Under the pieces are notes generated by a model. The model made no database searches. It saw nothing but the letters and a program-made list of their open reading frames with translations, and was not told where the DNA came from. The position numbers and the translations under genes are program-made. A stretch of 64,000 bases of DNA from Immersiella caudata (taxonomy: Eukaryota > Ascomycota > Sordariomycetes > Sordariales > Lasiosphaeriaceae), in contig JAULSU010000003.1 in the NCBI GenBank assembly GCA_030512335.1, positions 2,790,001-2,854,000 of the forward strand. The letters run 5' to 3'. Shown here piece after piece: positions 31,856-43,855 of the stretch. How positions within the stretch are numbered: the stretch's first letter is position 1; each line of letters begins with the position of its first letter.

Positions 31856-34096
31856 TCACGGGTAGTGGAAACCCCCGCCGTTGAAACCACCTGCCCCGGG
31901 TCGCTGGCCTCCTCCTCCTCCGTTAGCAAAGCGGAAGCCGCCACCGCCACCGGGGAAGCCGCCTCCACTGCCAAAGGGACCGCCTTGGCCCATCATTGAG
32001 AAGATGATCTCAGGGTCAATACCACCACCCATGCCGCCGCCGCTGCCGAACATGTCGGATGGGTCCATGAGGTCGTCGCCGTTGTCGTAACGAGCGCGCT
32101 TCCTACATTTGCTATTAGTCATGGACACTGGAGATGAAATGTGCATGTAAACTTACTGAGGATCACTTAGCGTCTCGTAGGCCTCGCCAATGTCCTTGAA
32201 CCGGGCCTCGGCGTTCTCATCGTTGGGGTTTTTATCCGGGTGGTGCTGGATGGCCAACCTCCTATACGCCTTCTTGATCTGATTCTCGTTTGCGGACTTG
32301 TCGATCTCCAAGATCTTGTAGTAGTCTTTTCTCTGGGCCTTCTTGAGCTCAAGCTCTACCTTGCGGATCTCCCTGTCGACGTTTCTGTCCTCGGGGTCTT
32401 TCTCCTTGACTTGGTTCCACACTTGAATTGCATCCTGCCACTTCTCAGCTCCGCTCAACGCGCTGGCTTTTGTTCGGAGAGCCTTGAGGTAGCTAGGATC
32501 CAAGCTGTACGCCTTATCGCAGTCGGCAACGGCTCCGTCGTACTCCTTCAAGCGAACACGGCAAAGCGCCCTGTTTGTGTAGATTTTTGCGTTCATCTGC
32601 CGGTTCGTGGGGTCAACCTGCAATGCGGCTGAGTACTTCTCTACTGCAGCTTGGTATTTGCCAGCCTTGTATTCGGTGTTACCCTCCTCCTTAAGTCGCT
32701 CGAGCTCACGTGTCGTCTTGAGCCACTTGACGGCATCCTTGTAGTCGGGGTCGCAGCTGATGGCCTTTCGGAAGTGCTGGATAGCCTTGTCGTTTTCTCC
32801 TTGCGCATAGAATGCACGCCCCCGTAGCACAAGCGCCTCAGGGTCCACGTTGTTGTTACGCATGAGCAAGCCGCCAATGGCCTGTGCCTCGCCCAGTGAG
32901 TTGGCATCGCCCATCCTCAAGTATGCTTCGCCACGCATCAACTGCCACTTCCTCGGCTTGGAGACTCCAGGTCCAAGTAGCCTCTCTGCCAGGTCAAGCG
33001 GGTGCGAAATCATCATTCCGGCCGTGCCATTGTTCAGGGCAGATTGTGCAGCACGGACATGGTGCAGCATCTCCTTAGCAGGCTGCATATCCTTTGTCGA
33101 GGGGAGTGGTCTAATACGGTTGAACGTCTCAATGGCCTCCTCGGGACGCCCGAGGCTGGTGTAGATGCGTGCTAAGCGGAGGAGAATCTTGGGCTGCGGC
33201 TCGATCTCAACCGCCCGCTTACAATCCTCCAAGGCCTCGAGCCATCGGTAGGCGCCCATGTACGCTGCAGCCCGATTGCCTAGATAAGTCGCCGAATTTG
33301 GTTGCAGATTGACGGCTGGCAATTGTGTCAGCAGGCATGCTCAGGATACTAGGTCCGAGGGCACTTTGGGCTCACCTTTGCTGTAGAAGTCGATTGCGCG
33401 GGCATAGTCCTTCATCTTGAAAAACTTGTTGCCCTCGTTCTTGAGGCTCTCTGCTTCCTCGGCGGCATTCTGGACCGGGCTTGAAGGCTGCGAGCGGTGC
33501 GGCGGCGGGGTGGGCACCTGCTCCGTGGCCGCTCCGCTGGCGGATGCATCTTGCCCGTTGGTCACGGGCACCGTGAACGAGTTGTTTTGGGGTGGTGCGG
33601 ATGGCTTCTTTTGCGGCGATGACTGTGCCTGCGGGTGCGGCTGCGGGTGCGGGGGAGGCGAGGAGGGGGTGCCTCCATTGACGGGTTCCTTGTCGACATC
33701 CATCGAATTGCGGTCGCTCATGGCGGAAAGGGCAGATAAGCGCTTTCGCTGCTCAGGGGGCAGGTTGAGCGGGTGAGTATCGGGGTCGATCTTCTTTTGC
33801 TTGCGGGAGGAGCTGGTGTCGCTCGAGTGGCGCGCAAAGCTTCGCGAGGATCGCGGCTGCGATGACTTAGCCTCGCGTGATGAGGGCGACTCGGGCCGCT
33901 GTGCTGCCTTTTTAGAGGGGGATCGGGACGTCGAAGATTTGGTCGGCGACTTTGTGGGCGAGCTCGGGGCTGTGGCTGCGGCGGAGCCAGGCTGCGGCGG
34001 CTGCTGGTCGATGGGAGGGAGCTGTTCGGTGTCGTCCTCCTCCCCGTCAATGGAGTTGGGCTTTCTTGAAGTTTTTTTGGCGAAAAACTGCTTCAT
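31856..34096 (-). CDS. TPR and J-domain co-chaperone (DNAJC7/TPR2-like)
   Basis: Exons 34096-33376, 33315-32157 and 32102-31856, 708 residues. DNAJC7-type proteins use tetratricopeptide repeats to hold Hsp70/Hsp90 and a J domain to stimulate Hsp70. The first ~215 residues are low-complexity (Ser, Pro, Lys) and variable. TPR arrays follow from 'AESLKNEGNKFFKMKDYARA' (~217) to ~555, in two groups with typical 34-residue spacing; the J domain lies at ~570-635 with HPD at 599-601 (LAIQHHPDKNPN), and the end is a Gly/Phe-rich tail ending in HYP. Introns are 60 and 54 nt; SDPQ-KRARYDNG is restored by the second. The start at 34096 (MKQFFAKK) is preferred; the frame opens to 34384 and an earlier start cannot be excluded. 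The open frame continues past the stop (see 31559-31855). Confidence 0.9.
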
Positions 34097-35466
34097 TGAG
34101 GTGGACTTTTTGGCGGGCCCGAAAAAGCCGTCTGACTTTGTTTTGGGTCCGGATTGTTCTATGCGGGTTCGGCGAGCGCCAAAGCGATAGAAGGGTCTCG
34201 CCGTGTCTTCGCGCAAGGTCAGGCTTGCATAACCAAATTTTGCCGTTTGGAGGTGGAACTCTGTTAACCGCAACAACTTGTCGCCTTCACAGATGCGCTG
34301 CTCAACAAAAATCGACGCGGTCGTCTTGGAGCTTGGTTCTGGAGAACGAAGAGTTTGGACCAAATTACAAAATGGAAAGAACAACGGCCGATTGAAAGGG
34401 TTTAGGGGATTTTCTCAGCTCCGGGCAGCAGTCATCAAATCAAAAGACTTGCGACCTGAAGAATATTGAGCTGGCTGGGGAAGGGCCCTGCAAAAGAAAG
34501 TCATTCGCCAGCGCCCACGCCCCGCATCAACGTCCACTAGGGGCCCTTAGCGGTCTTGTTTACAACTGGGTGCTACATTGCCGACCAGTCAATCGGAGCC
34601 TTTGTTATGTATGTTCGCCTCCGCGTTATTTCTGTCCTACGCTGAGAGGTCTGCTGCAAACGCATCCAGTCCAATGATCTGGTGAACTGGAGGGCGTTGG
34701 CCCTTAGGAGTCAGCTTGAACCCGTGGCGGGACGACCCGCTAACAAATTTAGGCACCTACCGAGTGCCCGCTCACCCCTTTATAACAATTCTATCTAGAA
34801 GTTTCGATGGGTCCCGCAGTATCAATAAGCGGGAGCCCCATTCCATGCTGCAGATTACCAAAACCAAGCGAAAGGTGGTTATCGGCACTATGTGCCGTCC
34901 TCGGAGCATGCCCCTGTTGCAAGGCTGCGATGAAGGCCAGTCAAGTTTCTGTCAAGGCGGAAGAATGAGTGTGAGCGCCTCAGCGGCTGGGGTTTACTCT
35001 GTGGTTACGGGCCGCGAACAGCATCGCACAGCTGTCCCATCGGGCTGTATTCCAAGCTGGTTCGACAAGGCGGTTGTCGTTCCTGCTCCGCGAAATGACA
35101 TTAGAGATGTCCTGCACAGCCTTCCTTTAGGGGTCAAAGGAAGAGTGATACAGCGATACCCTTCACATAACATCCGCTCAACAGCTTTCAAAAATGAGGC
35201 CTATAGGCTTCAAAATGCATTGAATGGATTAACTACGCACAAGAAAGTCCCAAGCGAAGAAAAGGCATCGTAATCTGATGTTCGCGACATGAGTGCGACG
35301 ACCCTGCCACTCTTTGACGGATGCAAATGAAATTCCATTTCCCAACCCGCTACAATATCCGAAGACCTATGTACCTGTCCTACTCCGTTCGCCCTGTCAT
35401 CTTAAGTATACGCCGTACTGCTGCCTTGGTCGACACACTGGTTTCATTGGTGATCATCACCCCTGT
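34097..35466. other. Intergenic region upstream of the TPR/J gene
   Basis: 1.37 kb. Holds the TPR/J promoter and the 3' flank of the EF-hand gene. A 185-codon plus-strand frame (34716-35273) has no domain, no splice pattern and unconvincing composition; I do not call it a gene. Confidence 0.5.
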
Positions 35467-36482
35467 TCAGGGTTGCTCTGCATCCTCGCTGGCTTGGTCT
35501 GTTGTCCCATTGCCCCCTGCAACTGAAGCCACAAAATCCTGATATTTGAAGACCTCGCCGCGCTTACCGAAGTTGCCTGTTTTGCTCTTGCTGAACGCCC
35601 TCCGTCCAGTAAAGCCGTTCATAACCTTGTCGACTTCCAGCGCCGTCAAGGCTCTCTCACCAGCCTCCGGCGCTGTGTGGAGAAGTGCATCCCTGAGCTC
35701 TGTCAAATCGATTTGTCCGCTGTCATCGTCATCAAATGCAGAGAATGCCGACAGAAGCTCTGAGCCAGGCGACAGGGCCGCAAGAGATGTCGCCAGCGAA
35801 TTGACAAACAAAGCCATCGTCATGGTCTGCGGCGCAGAGGGTGGGAAAAATGGCGAGACATCGGATGGGTTGGATGGAAGGCCTGCAAACTATATCAGCA
35901 TTCGTCTCTGTTGAGCGTTGAGCTCTTGGTCCATACCCAGCTGGTTGAGCATATCGGCGACGTCCTCCCTATTCACAACGCCGTCGCTGTCGCGATCCAG
36001 GATTTGGAAGCCCTCCCTCAGCGTCCGCACCTGTGATGGTTGAAGTTGCGACATTGCATTTCCGTGGCTCATAGGTTTTGGCGCTGGCGAACGCACTGCA
36101 CTTCGTGGCTGCGGCGTGTGGCTCTCATCTACCACCGAACCGCCTCGGGGGGTCCAACTCTCTGTCGTAGTTGTTGATGCTGGCCCAGTGCCAAACCTAG
36201 GGGGTCCATTCAATGGACCTGGCTTTGATGGCGACATGAGCGGTGTTGTCTGCCGTACAGAGGTCGGGGACGCCGGGGACTCTGGACGACGGAATGGGGA
36301 GCTTCGGGGAGAACCGTACCCGAGTGGCGACGGCTTATATGGTGTCGGTGTAGACTGTTCAAAATCAGCCCAACCCAACGAAACAGGATCCGTGTTACTC
36401 GTTCCTTACCATATTGAGGCTGTGAACGTCGCAGAAATCGGTTCTCGCTATGGTCTTCTTCGCCTTCCGCGCCAAGACCAGA
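35467..36482 (-). CDS. EF-hand protein, myosin regulatory light chain-like (5' end unresolved)
   Basis: Supported exons 36482-36410, 36354-35937 and 35882-35467, about 302 residues; at least one more 5' exon is needed because the first listed exon starts in mid-codon and has no ATG. A candidate ends at 36594 (donor GTGACA). Regulatory light chains bind the neck of conventional myosin and act in cytokinesis. Seen: a Ser/Pro-rich N-terminal half of ~165 residues, EF-hand 1 (DRDSDGVVNRED, all main ligands but Asp instead of Glu at position 12), EF-hand 2 (DDDDSGQIDLTE, intact), then a degenerate C-terminal lobe. The join 35937/35882 gives 'NQLGLPSNPSDVSPFFPPSA', typical of the fungal family. The intron 36409-36355 fixes the frame RKAKKTIARTDF in the preceding exon. 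Calmodulin-like proteins are the alternative. Confidence 0.68.
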
Positions 36483-36594
36483 CTGGCCGGTAGGTTGCCG
36501 TTGCGTTTGCAATCGCAGAATAAGTGTCAACTTCGATGGGTTTCTCGTCATCCGGGTTTGGTGCTGGCTTTCGGGGGAATAAACCGATGTCACT

Positions 36595-37681
36595 TGTGGT
36601 ATCGATTTGGCGTTCGTGCGGTCACAGAAGCTCGTGGCGGGGGGGAACCAAAACAATCCGACCTGGCAACCGCTCGGCTCAGCCACTCCGAACCCTGCGA
36701 GGCTTGATGTGGCGCTCTGGGTGAGGGGCATGCGTGGCACCCCACCACAAACAAGGTCCCTATCCTGCAATACGTTCCAAGATATTTGAGAAACAATTCC
36801 GCATGCCGTTCGCCAGGCACATTTCATTTAGGAGATCCCCTTCTACAGCGCAGCGGACTGGAGACACTACAACAAGCTCAAGGTAAAGTTGTGCATGGTG
36901 TTGACAATGTGGAGGCAATAAGAAACATACCCCTTGCGCTGAACTGATACTACCCCCCCGTGTGGAGAACTTGAGTTGAGGTGCTCTCTGCACTGGTCAA
37001 GGTGATGCAACTCCAATTGCATGGGTTCGAAGGTACCCTCCGCGTTTCGTGCACTTTGACCGCCAAACAGCATGATCATGCTTCGTGGTCCGTTCGCTCG
37101 CAGCTGCATTGACTCCTTGACGACGATGGCTTTCTACCTTGCCCTGATGTTTTGTGTCCTCGATCCTTAGGGAAACTGATCTGACCGCTTCCCGCTTGTT
37201 TCGAGGAACGGCGTACCTACCTACAAGTACCGGATAGTCTCGATGCACTCTCCCCTCACCCCCTTTTTCTCCTTGCAGCGGCTTTTCGTGGGCGTCCCTC
37301 CGAATCAACCGCCGATAATTAAGATTGCATGCACTTAGCTCGAGCTATAACGCTGCTTGCTTCGCTTTGGAGGGGCAAAACTACCTACCCGGGCGCCAAC
37401 TCGCGTGTGAATTGGCGGGCGGTTGCGAGGTCCTAGACGGCTCCGAACCCGCAGTCTCCTACTGTTGTATACAGCCGCCAGCACTCGAGGATCAGTGCAG
37501 CCGTATCCTCGGCGTCGCACAAACGGAAGATCCACGGACGAAGGAATAGCGATTGCGACAGCGATTGGCATCGAAATTGCGCCCGGCACTGTTCCCCCGA
37601 ATACGACCTCGGACGAACACAAGCCTGGCGGACGGAGCGAGGCTGCCGTATCTGGACGATTGGGCGAGCCGGCGATAGCCA
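36595..37681. promoter_or_regulatory. Divergent region between EF-hand gene and AFI1
   Basis: About 1.1 kb. Contains the missing 5' exon(s) of the EF-hand gene, somewhere between 36590 and 37000, and the AFI1 promoter. Dense overlapping frames at 37330-37680 arise from few stops in GC-rich DNA and are not called. Confidence 0.45.
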
Positions 37682-40342
37682 ATGATGGCATCGGCCCATA
37701 CGGCGCTGCCCACTCGAACCAACGGCTCCGGCAACGCCTTCCACGCGAGCACGACGAGTCCCGCTGCGCCGCGCCCGTCACGATCGTCGCTTACGTCGTT
37801 CCCCGCGACATCGCGCTCCGCTTCCGAAATGTCGCAAGCATCGCGCCCCTCCCGGTCCCCGCAGCCGCCGCACGGCATCGCGTCTGAGACGGACCGCACC
37901 TCCAACCCCAGCTCGAAGAGTAAGACGGCCTCGACCGGCACTGCCGTCTCGTCGCAACACAGCTCACTCTCCGCCAGCGGCCCCCGTCGCTATGCTCCCA
38001 GTTCGCGGCCACAGCGCCGCTTGCGCTCGCAGTACCCGCGGGGCAGCACCGAGAACCATGTCGAGTACATCCTGGTCGCATCTTTCGATATCGATCGCGG
38101 CCCGGTCATGGAGCACCAGTATCCCGTAGCTATCACCGGGGACGAGCACATGCTGGCGGAGCTCATGCTGCCCGACCAGGCCCACGTGCGCAACCAGGAT
38201 TGGACCATATTCTTCCTCCACAAGGACACCAGCCAAGAGGAAGACGACGCCGAGCGCCAGGCCAAGGAGGAGAGGCGGAATCGACGGCGACGAAGGCGGG
38301 ATCGCGCAAAGGGCATAATACACGAATCGGATGACGAAGATGAAGAGGACGGTGACTTGGACGATGAGGACTGGGATGATGATATATCGACCGACAGCGA
38401 GCCTGAAGGCGGCGAGGGGCCCCCCTTGATCTACGTGCTCAATCTTGTCAACACAAAACAAGACAAAACAGTCAAAAGAGGCGCCGTCGTAAAAGCAATG
38501 GCAATATGCACTCGGCATCCGTTCTTACACATTTACAAGGTGAGGACCTACCACTCTTATGCCAGATCCACAAGTACTCACAGACCGATAGCCCCTATTA
38601 TTGTTGGCCCTGGAAGAGTACTTCAAGTCCCCAGTGCCGGAGACATTATCTATGCTTTTCGACGCAGTCAATGCAATGGACCTGTCGCTGATGCCCAAGT
38701 TGAGTCTCCTAGAGAGACATCTCCTACAAGCCAGCGACAACAAGGACCTTTTTGTGGAGAAGTTTGAGCAGATGGTTCAAATGAGAATCGCCGAGGACCG
38801 AGGAGAGGATGTCACGGACCAGCCCTTTGATGCCAGCAGAAGTCCACCTAAACCACCAGGAATCTATCGGTCCGGAACCAAGGCACACATCGAAGGCCAG
38901 TCAGCATATGCAGTCCCTCGAGACACGCACGAATTCGAAAGCAAAGTCATGTACAAGGGAATCCCAATCCCGATCAAGGTTCCCACAGCTATTATGCCCG
39001 AAACTGTCGGCGACTTCTCCCTGATTAAGCTCATCCAAAATTTCTCCGACTCGCACTCTAAATCACCGCAGACCTTCCCTTTGCATCCACACCTCACCAC
39101 TAACGGCCCCAATACACACCCTATTATCGTACTCGTCAATGCGCTCCTCACTCAGAAACGGGTCATCTTCCTGGGGTACAACCTGCCATCTGGCGATGTC
39201 GCTGAGGCGGTCCTCGCCGCATGTGCGCTCGCTTCAGGAGGTGTCCTTCGAGGATTTACGCGGCACGCCTTTCCCTATACGGATCTCACCAAAGTTGACG
39301 ATTTGCTAAATGTGCCAGGCTTCATCGCTGGCGTGACGAACCCAACATTTGAAAACCACCCGGAATGGTGGGATCTGCTGTGCGATTTACCCAGCGGAAA
39401 GATGAAGATCAGTTCCAAGATCGAGCAGGCGCCCGTCACCGAGGGCCTAGTCTACTTCCAGCAGCAGAACCCATCACATGCGGGCCTCGTCACAGGCGCG
39501 GCATCTTCAAACAACGCCGCAGCCAACGACCTCACAGGCGACGTCGCCTTCATGGCCGATATCACACGAAGCATCGCAACACGCGCGGGCGAGCGTGTTA
39601 TACGTGCCAAGTGGCGCGACTGGGTGGTTAAATTCACGCGAATCGCCGCGGCGTTCGAGGAAAGCGTCTATGGAGCGAGTGCCTTATACATCGGCAGCGA
39701 TGAGCAGGAGACCACAGCGTCAGGAGTTGGTGCCGGCCACGGATACGTATGGTGCGACGAGGTGTCCAAAGCCAAAGAGCTGGCGGGAAACGTAACCAGG
39801 ATCGAAGGCTGGAGGAATACTCGAAGTTATTACAGCTTCATCCAGGTATGCATCCCCATTTTCCTCATTCAGAAGGAGGCAGCCCTAACAATCCCCAGGA
39901 TGTAGCACAACTCTACACCGTCCGCCCGCTGAAAGGCCTCGACCTGCATCACATGCATGACCGCCTCCGTACTCAGAGGCTAAGCCCCATGCAAAGCCGA
40001 GAGGTCTACTCGGCCTTCTCCAAATACGTCCATTCCTACGATGAGATCTGCCTCCTTCTAAGCGTGGCGCCCGAGTCCCACGCTGGGCTATTCTATATCG
40101 CACTGGGACTCTTCCACCGGGACCGGGACGTGCGTATTAAGACGGCAGATCTGTTGGAGAGGATAGGTGAGCACGAGGCCGGCCAGCACTGGTGGAGGGC
40201 TTTGAGTCGGTTTGAGAAACTGGCGTATATCAGAATCAAGAGAGACGCAGAAATGGAGACTCCCGAATCAGCTAAAGGGAAGTCGGTGCCGGGGATCGGG
40301 ATGGTGGCCTTTGGCCCCAATGTTGACAAGAGAGTAAGCTGA
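37682..40342 (+). CDS. AFI1: AFI1, Arf3-interacting polarity protein
   Basis: Exons 37682-38539, 38592-39845 and 39899-40342, 851 residues. Afi1 links the small GTPase Arf3 to polarised growth and has a DENN-related fold (Afi1 docking domain plus SPA, stabilisation of polarity axis). After ~125 Ser/Arg/Pro-rich residues comes 'EYILVASFDIDRGPVMEHQY', the conserved Afi1 N-terminus; an inserted basic then acidic stretch of ~55 residues follows DTSQEEDDAERQ; then IYVLNLVNTKQDKTVKRG, and in exon 2 the SPA part with 'PIIVLVNALLTQKRVIFLGY' and LPSGDVAEAVLAACALASGG. Exon 3 carries the C-terminal helices (FYIALGLFHRDRDVRIKTADLLERI). Introns are 52 and 53 nt and in phase 0. The start could be 37682 or the next ATG. 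Converges on the formylglutathione hydrolase gene. Confidence 0.93.
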
Positions 40343-40693
40343 AGGTGTGGAAATGTGGAAATATCTATAAAGAGGCATGGGAAGCGGACGGGTGAGTGGA
40401 AAAAGGAGAGGGCTTTTGCTTTGGTTCTGCAACGGGAAAGCATGGGATGAGGGAACGAACGAATTCATTGGGACTGGCGTTTTCCTCTTCATGTCTCTTG
40501 GATTGTTTAGTTTACCCCTTTTATTGGTCATGTTGCCGATACACTGAACGATAAGAACGAGGCTATGAAGGTAACGAGAAGTCAGTTGTAAGGAATGCCC
40601 AGGTGTTTATACTCGGACCCGTCCGTCTGCAGATATGGAATCCTTCAACGCGGATATATTTCTTCAATTCTCGCTCTTCATCCGTCAAACCCC
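40343..40693. other. Convergent interval AFI1/SFGH
   Basis: 351 nt with two facing 3' ends; nothing else seen. Confidence 0.5.
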
Positions 40694-41572
40694 CTACAAC
40701 AAACCCAAGTGCTTCGCCGCATGCTCAACATGCTCATCCGCAAAACTCGCCATAAAGTAATACGAATGATCATACCCCTCCTGATACCGCAACGTAAACC
40801 CCTCCACCCCCGCCTCCTGGGCTGCCTTCTCCAAATTCTCTGGCAAGAGCTGCCCCTGCTTATAGAAATTATCACCCGTCCCCACATCCACCAACATCTT
40901 CACATTGTCCCTCTTCTCACACTTCCCCAACAACTCGGTCGCATCATGCGCCTTCCACGCCTCCCGGTCCTCCCCTAGATACCCTTTGAACGCCTTCTCG
41001 CCCCACGGACACTGGCTCGGATTCGCAATCGGCGCAAACGCCGAAACACTCTTGTACAACCCCCTGTGCTTCAAATACAACGTCAATGCACCATGCCCAC
41101 CCATGCTATGTCCCGTAATCGAGACCCTCTCCTTATCCAAATACTCCCCAAACTCTTCGTCCCCAAACAACACCTCTGGCAGCTCTTTCGTTAGGTACGT
41201 CTCCATTTTATACCCCCCCGCAAACGGCTCCTGCGTCGCGTCAATGTAAAACGACGCTGCCTCGCCAAAGTCCCAGGCGTCCTTCTCGCCGGGCAGGTTG
41301 AGACCTCGGGGGGAGGTGTCAGGCCAGAGGAGGGCGAGGCCGAGCTGCGAGGCGCGGTGTTGGAAGAATCCTTTTTCGGTGCAGTTTTCCGGGGAGCAGG
41401 TTAGGCCGGAGAGGTAGATGAGGAGGGGGACGCGGGTTGGCGTGGGGACGAGGGCTGCTGGGGGGAGGTAGAGGTTCAGGGCCATGGGGGTGGTGGTTGT
41501 TTTGGAGGGGTGGGAGAGTTTGAGGAGGCGTCCGCCGAAGGTGGTGATGGTGGCTTTGGTGGTGAAGGACAT
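40694..41572 (-). CDS. S-formylglutathione hydrolase (esterase D family)
   Basis: 292 residues in one exon, EC 3.1.2.12: splits S-formylglutathione into formate and glutathione, the second step of glutathione-dependent formaldehyde removal, in the cytosol. Alpha/beta hydrolase with nucleophile Ser156 in GHSMGGHG, Asp234 in GTGDNF and His269 in YDHSYYF. Other family landmarks are LSGLTCSPENCTEKGFFQ near 55 and 'FAPIANPSQCPWGEKAFKGY' near 180. Length and motifs match the yeast, plant and bacterial enzymes. The C-terminus HLGLL is not a clear peroxisomal PTS1. The start at 41572 is the natural one. No formaldehyde dehydrogenase gene is adjacent. Confidence 0.97.
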   Translation of the reverse strand: MSFTTKATITTFGGRLLKLSHPSKTTTTPMALNLYLPPAALVPTPTRVPLLIYLSGLTCSPENCTEKGFFQHRASQLGLALLWPDTSPRGLNLPGEKDAWDFGEAASFYIDATQEPFAGGYKMETYLTKELPEVLFGDEEFGEYLDKERVSITGHSMGGHGALTLYLKHRGLYKSVSAFAPIANPSQCPWGEKAFKGYLGEDREAWKAHDATELLGKCEKRDNVKMLVDVGTGDNFYKQGQLLPENLEKAAQEAGVEGFTLRYQEGYDHSYYFMASFADEHVEHAAKHLGLL

Positions 41573-43855
41573 TGTGGCGTTGATTTGGTGTGCCGGGTGA
41601 GAATTGGGCGTTTGGTTGGGGTTGGAGGAGAGTCGAGTTGCAAAGCAAGCTTAGTTTGCGGCTAGAGAGAAGGATACAAGTGGCTATGTATTGAGGCTCG
41701 TCGCGACTGCTTATAATTGCTACCCCGCCCTGGAGGTCTCTATTGACTGCCGAGCAGTTCGTCATTATGGAGTAGGGCGGGGCAAAATGGCAGCGAGGGG
41801 TAAAAACCTCCGAGCCGACAAACAACGCCAAGTCCTGTTCCCATCCCCGATCCCGTCTCTCGGGTTTATTATCCCCCAACTCCGCATCTTGAAGCCATCA
41901 CCACCGGCTTACTTTGCCATGGTGGCTGCGCTGATATTGCAGTCAAGCACTCGTTCCAATGACTATCGCCACCGTCACTCAAGTCAAGCTTATCCGGAGA
42001 GTCAAAGGACATCGCACCCTTGGTGCAGCCCGTGTCCCTCTTCGCAGTGGTACCTTCGCAATATGAGTAATGCGCTAACAATACTTAGGTATCTTGCTGG
42101 GCTCGCATACACATAGGGATGTTTCGCCATCGGGGGCGAAGGTTGATGAGTTTTGGGACCACCTGATAAACAGTGCAATTGCAAGATCCCCTTGCGTTGG
42201 GAGCTATGCAGGGGGAAGCACCACTGACGCCCCGGCGCTCTACGGACCCTGTCGTGGTGATGACCGATGTAGCGGCGACTTACCAACGTGCATGGCTTCA
42301 TGATGGAGGCTAAGAACCGGAGCATCACTTTCTCTCAGCAGACTGCTAGGGTGGTGGGTGGATGTCATGAGGTGACTTTGTGCCCCGACAACTTAGAAGG
42401 CAAGAGCGAAAATGAACACACAACACCAACGCGTTGGAATAGGTATAAACAGAGCCTGACCGAAGCAATCATCTCAATTCGCAACCCATCAGCCACATTG
42501 CCACTTAGCCCCTCCACGCAACCCGGAATACTTCACCACGTGGTTGTCACCACCAACCACCACTCACACAAACCCTTTCCCCGTCGCATGAGCAACGCAA
42601 ACCACACGAACTCTCCCCGCGTTGATTGATTGATTCCCTCTGTTCAGCAGCCATCGTCCTCCAAACACCCATCCTCCCAACATCAAAACATCCCGCCTCC
42701 CGATTCACGCAGCCACGACCATGAGCACAACCACAACACACCACCAGGTCATGCCTCTGTGCTAGAGAAGTCCACGAGCCAACCTCCAACTTTCAACAGA
42801 TAGGGCATCCACCCACCACAGGACACGCATCGGATGCAACTGCCCGCAATCGGAAAGCTGCATAACACGAAAAGCAAGCATCACGAGTTCACGTCACAAC
42901 AGTCGGCACGGGAATGCCCCCAGACGGTGTGCGCAGTAGGTATTTTGGGGACGGCAGTCGGCCCGCAAGGATGTCCGATGGTAGGTATGCGGTGAGAACT
43001 GAACTCTTCTTGTCAGAAACCTCCCCCCCAAACCCCAAAAGAAAGCCCCCACGCAAAAAAGGGGGTCAGGGGCATCCGAATCGAGCACCCGCAATTGCTT
43101 CTCCCTCCCGATCAGAGCCACAGGAAAGGTACTGCGTCAGCAGACAGGAAAAAACAACCCCCAGAAAGAGACGACTTCCCGTCCCCACAAAATGTTTTAC
43201 TCTCCATCTGCACCTCTTAGGGGATGAGTGTTTCAACCTCGCGGCCCAAGTTTCCACACACAAGACTTGCATGCTTCCCCCTCCTTCTGTCGAAACAACC
43301 CTACTAGGTGGTGGTAGGGGGAAAAGCCGAATCGGATTTCATCACATTTTTTACCCCCGTTGCATCCCATCACACGTGGTTGACATGCATGGGCGGGACG
43401 CTTGTTTCTTGGACGGGAGCTTACCCTCTTTAGCATGCTTGGAATGTTTGCCCCTCCAACCCCACCTCCTCAGCTGATGAGAGCTCACCGACACCAACTC
43501 ACCACCACTTAACTGGGAGGGAAATAAATAGTAGCAACTGTGGTTATAATTAACCGTCGGGTATATATCTACAACGAATATTAGAGAGTAAGGTATTAGA
43601 GTTTTCCCTTCATTGGGCTTCTTCCACTCCCACTCATCGTCTTCCTTCCAACGGAATCACCGAGATGCCGTCGCGGCTGCTATGTAAACCAACCCTGCCC
43701 CCCTAATGCATGTCTTGTAGGTATCGTCGTGATGCTGTCATAAATGAGTGTCGTGAATAATCCGTGCCAACCGAGACCGATTTCCCTGGTTTCAGGTCGC
43801 TGTGTAATCATTACAAGAGCTTTCGCTCTCCCTGCCGTCAATCCAAGTTCGAGAT
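41573..43855. other. Gene-free interval upstream of SFGH
   Basis: 2.3 kb. Open frames are short (up to 187 codons) and conflict on both strands. No tRNA, no repeat and no protein similarity noticed. Contains the SFGH promoter and the 3' flank of the GPI-protein gene. Confidence 0.5.

Noticed and set aside
31600..31974. 124-codon ORF on the minus strand at the end of the TPR/J gene
   Set aside because: It is in another frame than the TPR/J coding exon and lacks protein features; a shadow of Gly-rich codons.
34716..35273. 185-codon plus-strand ORF
   Set aside because: No domain, signal or splice support; composition unlike neighbouring genes; likely chance.
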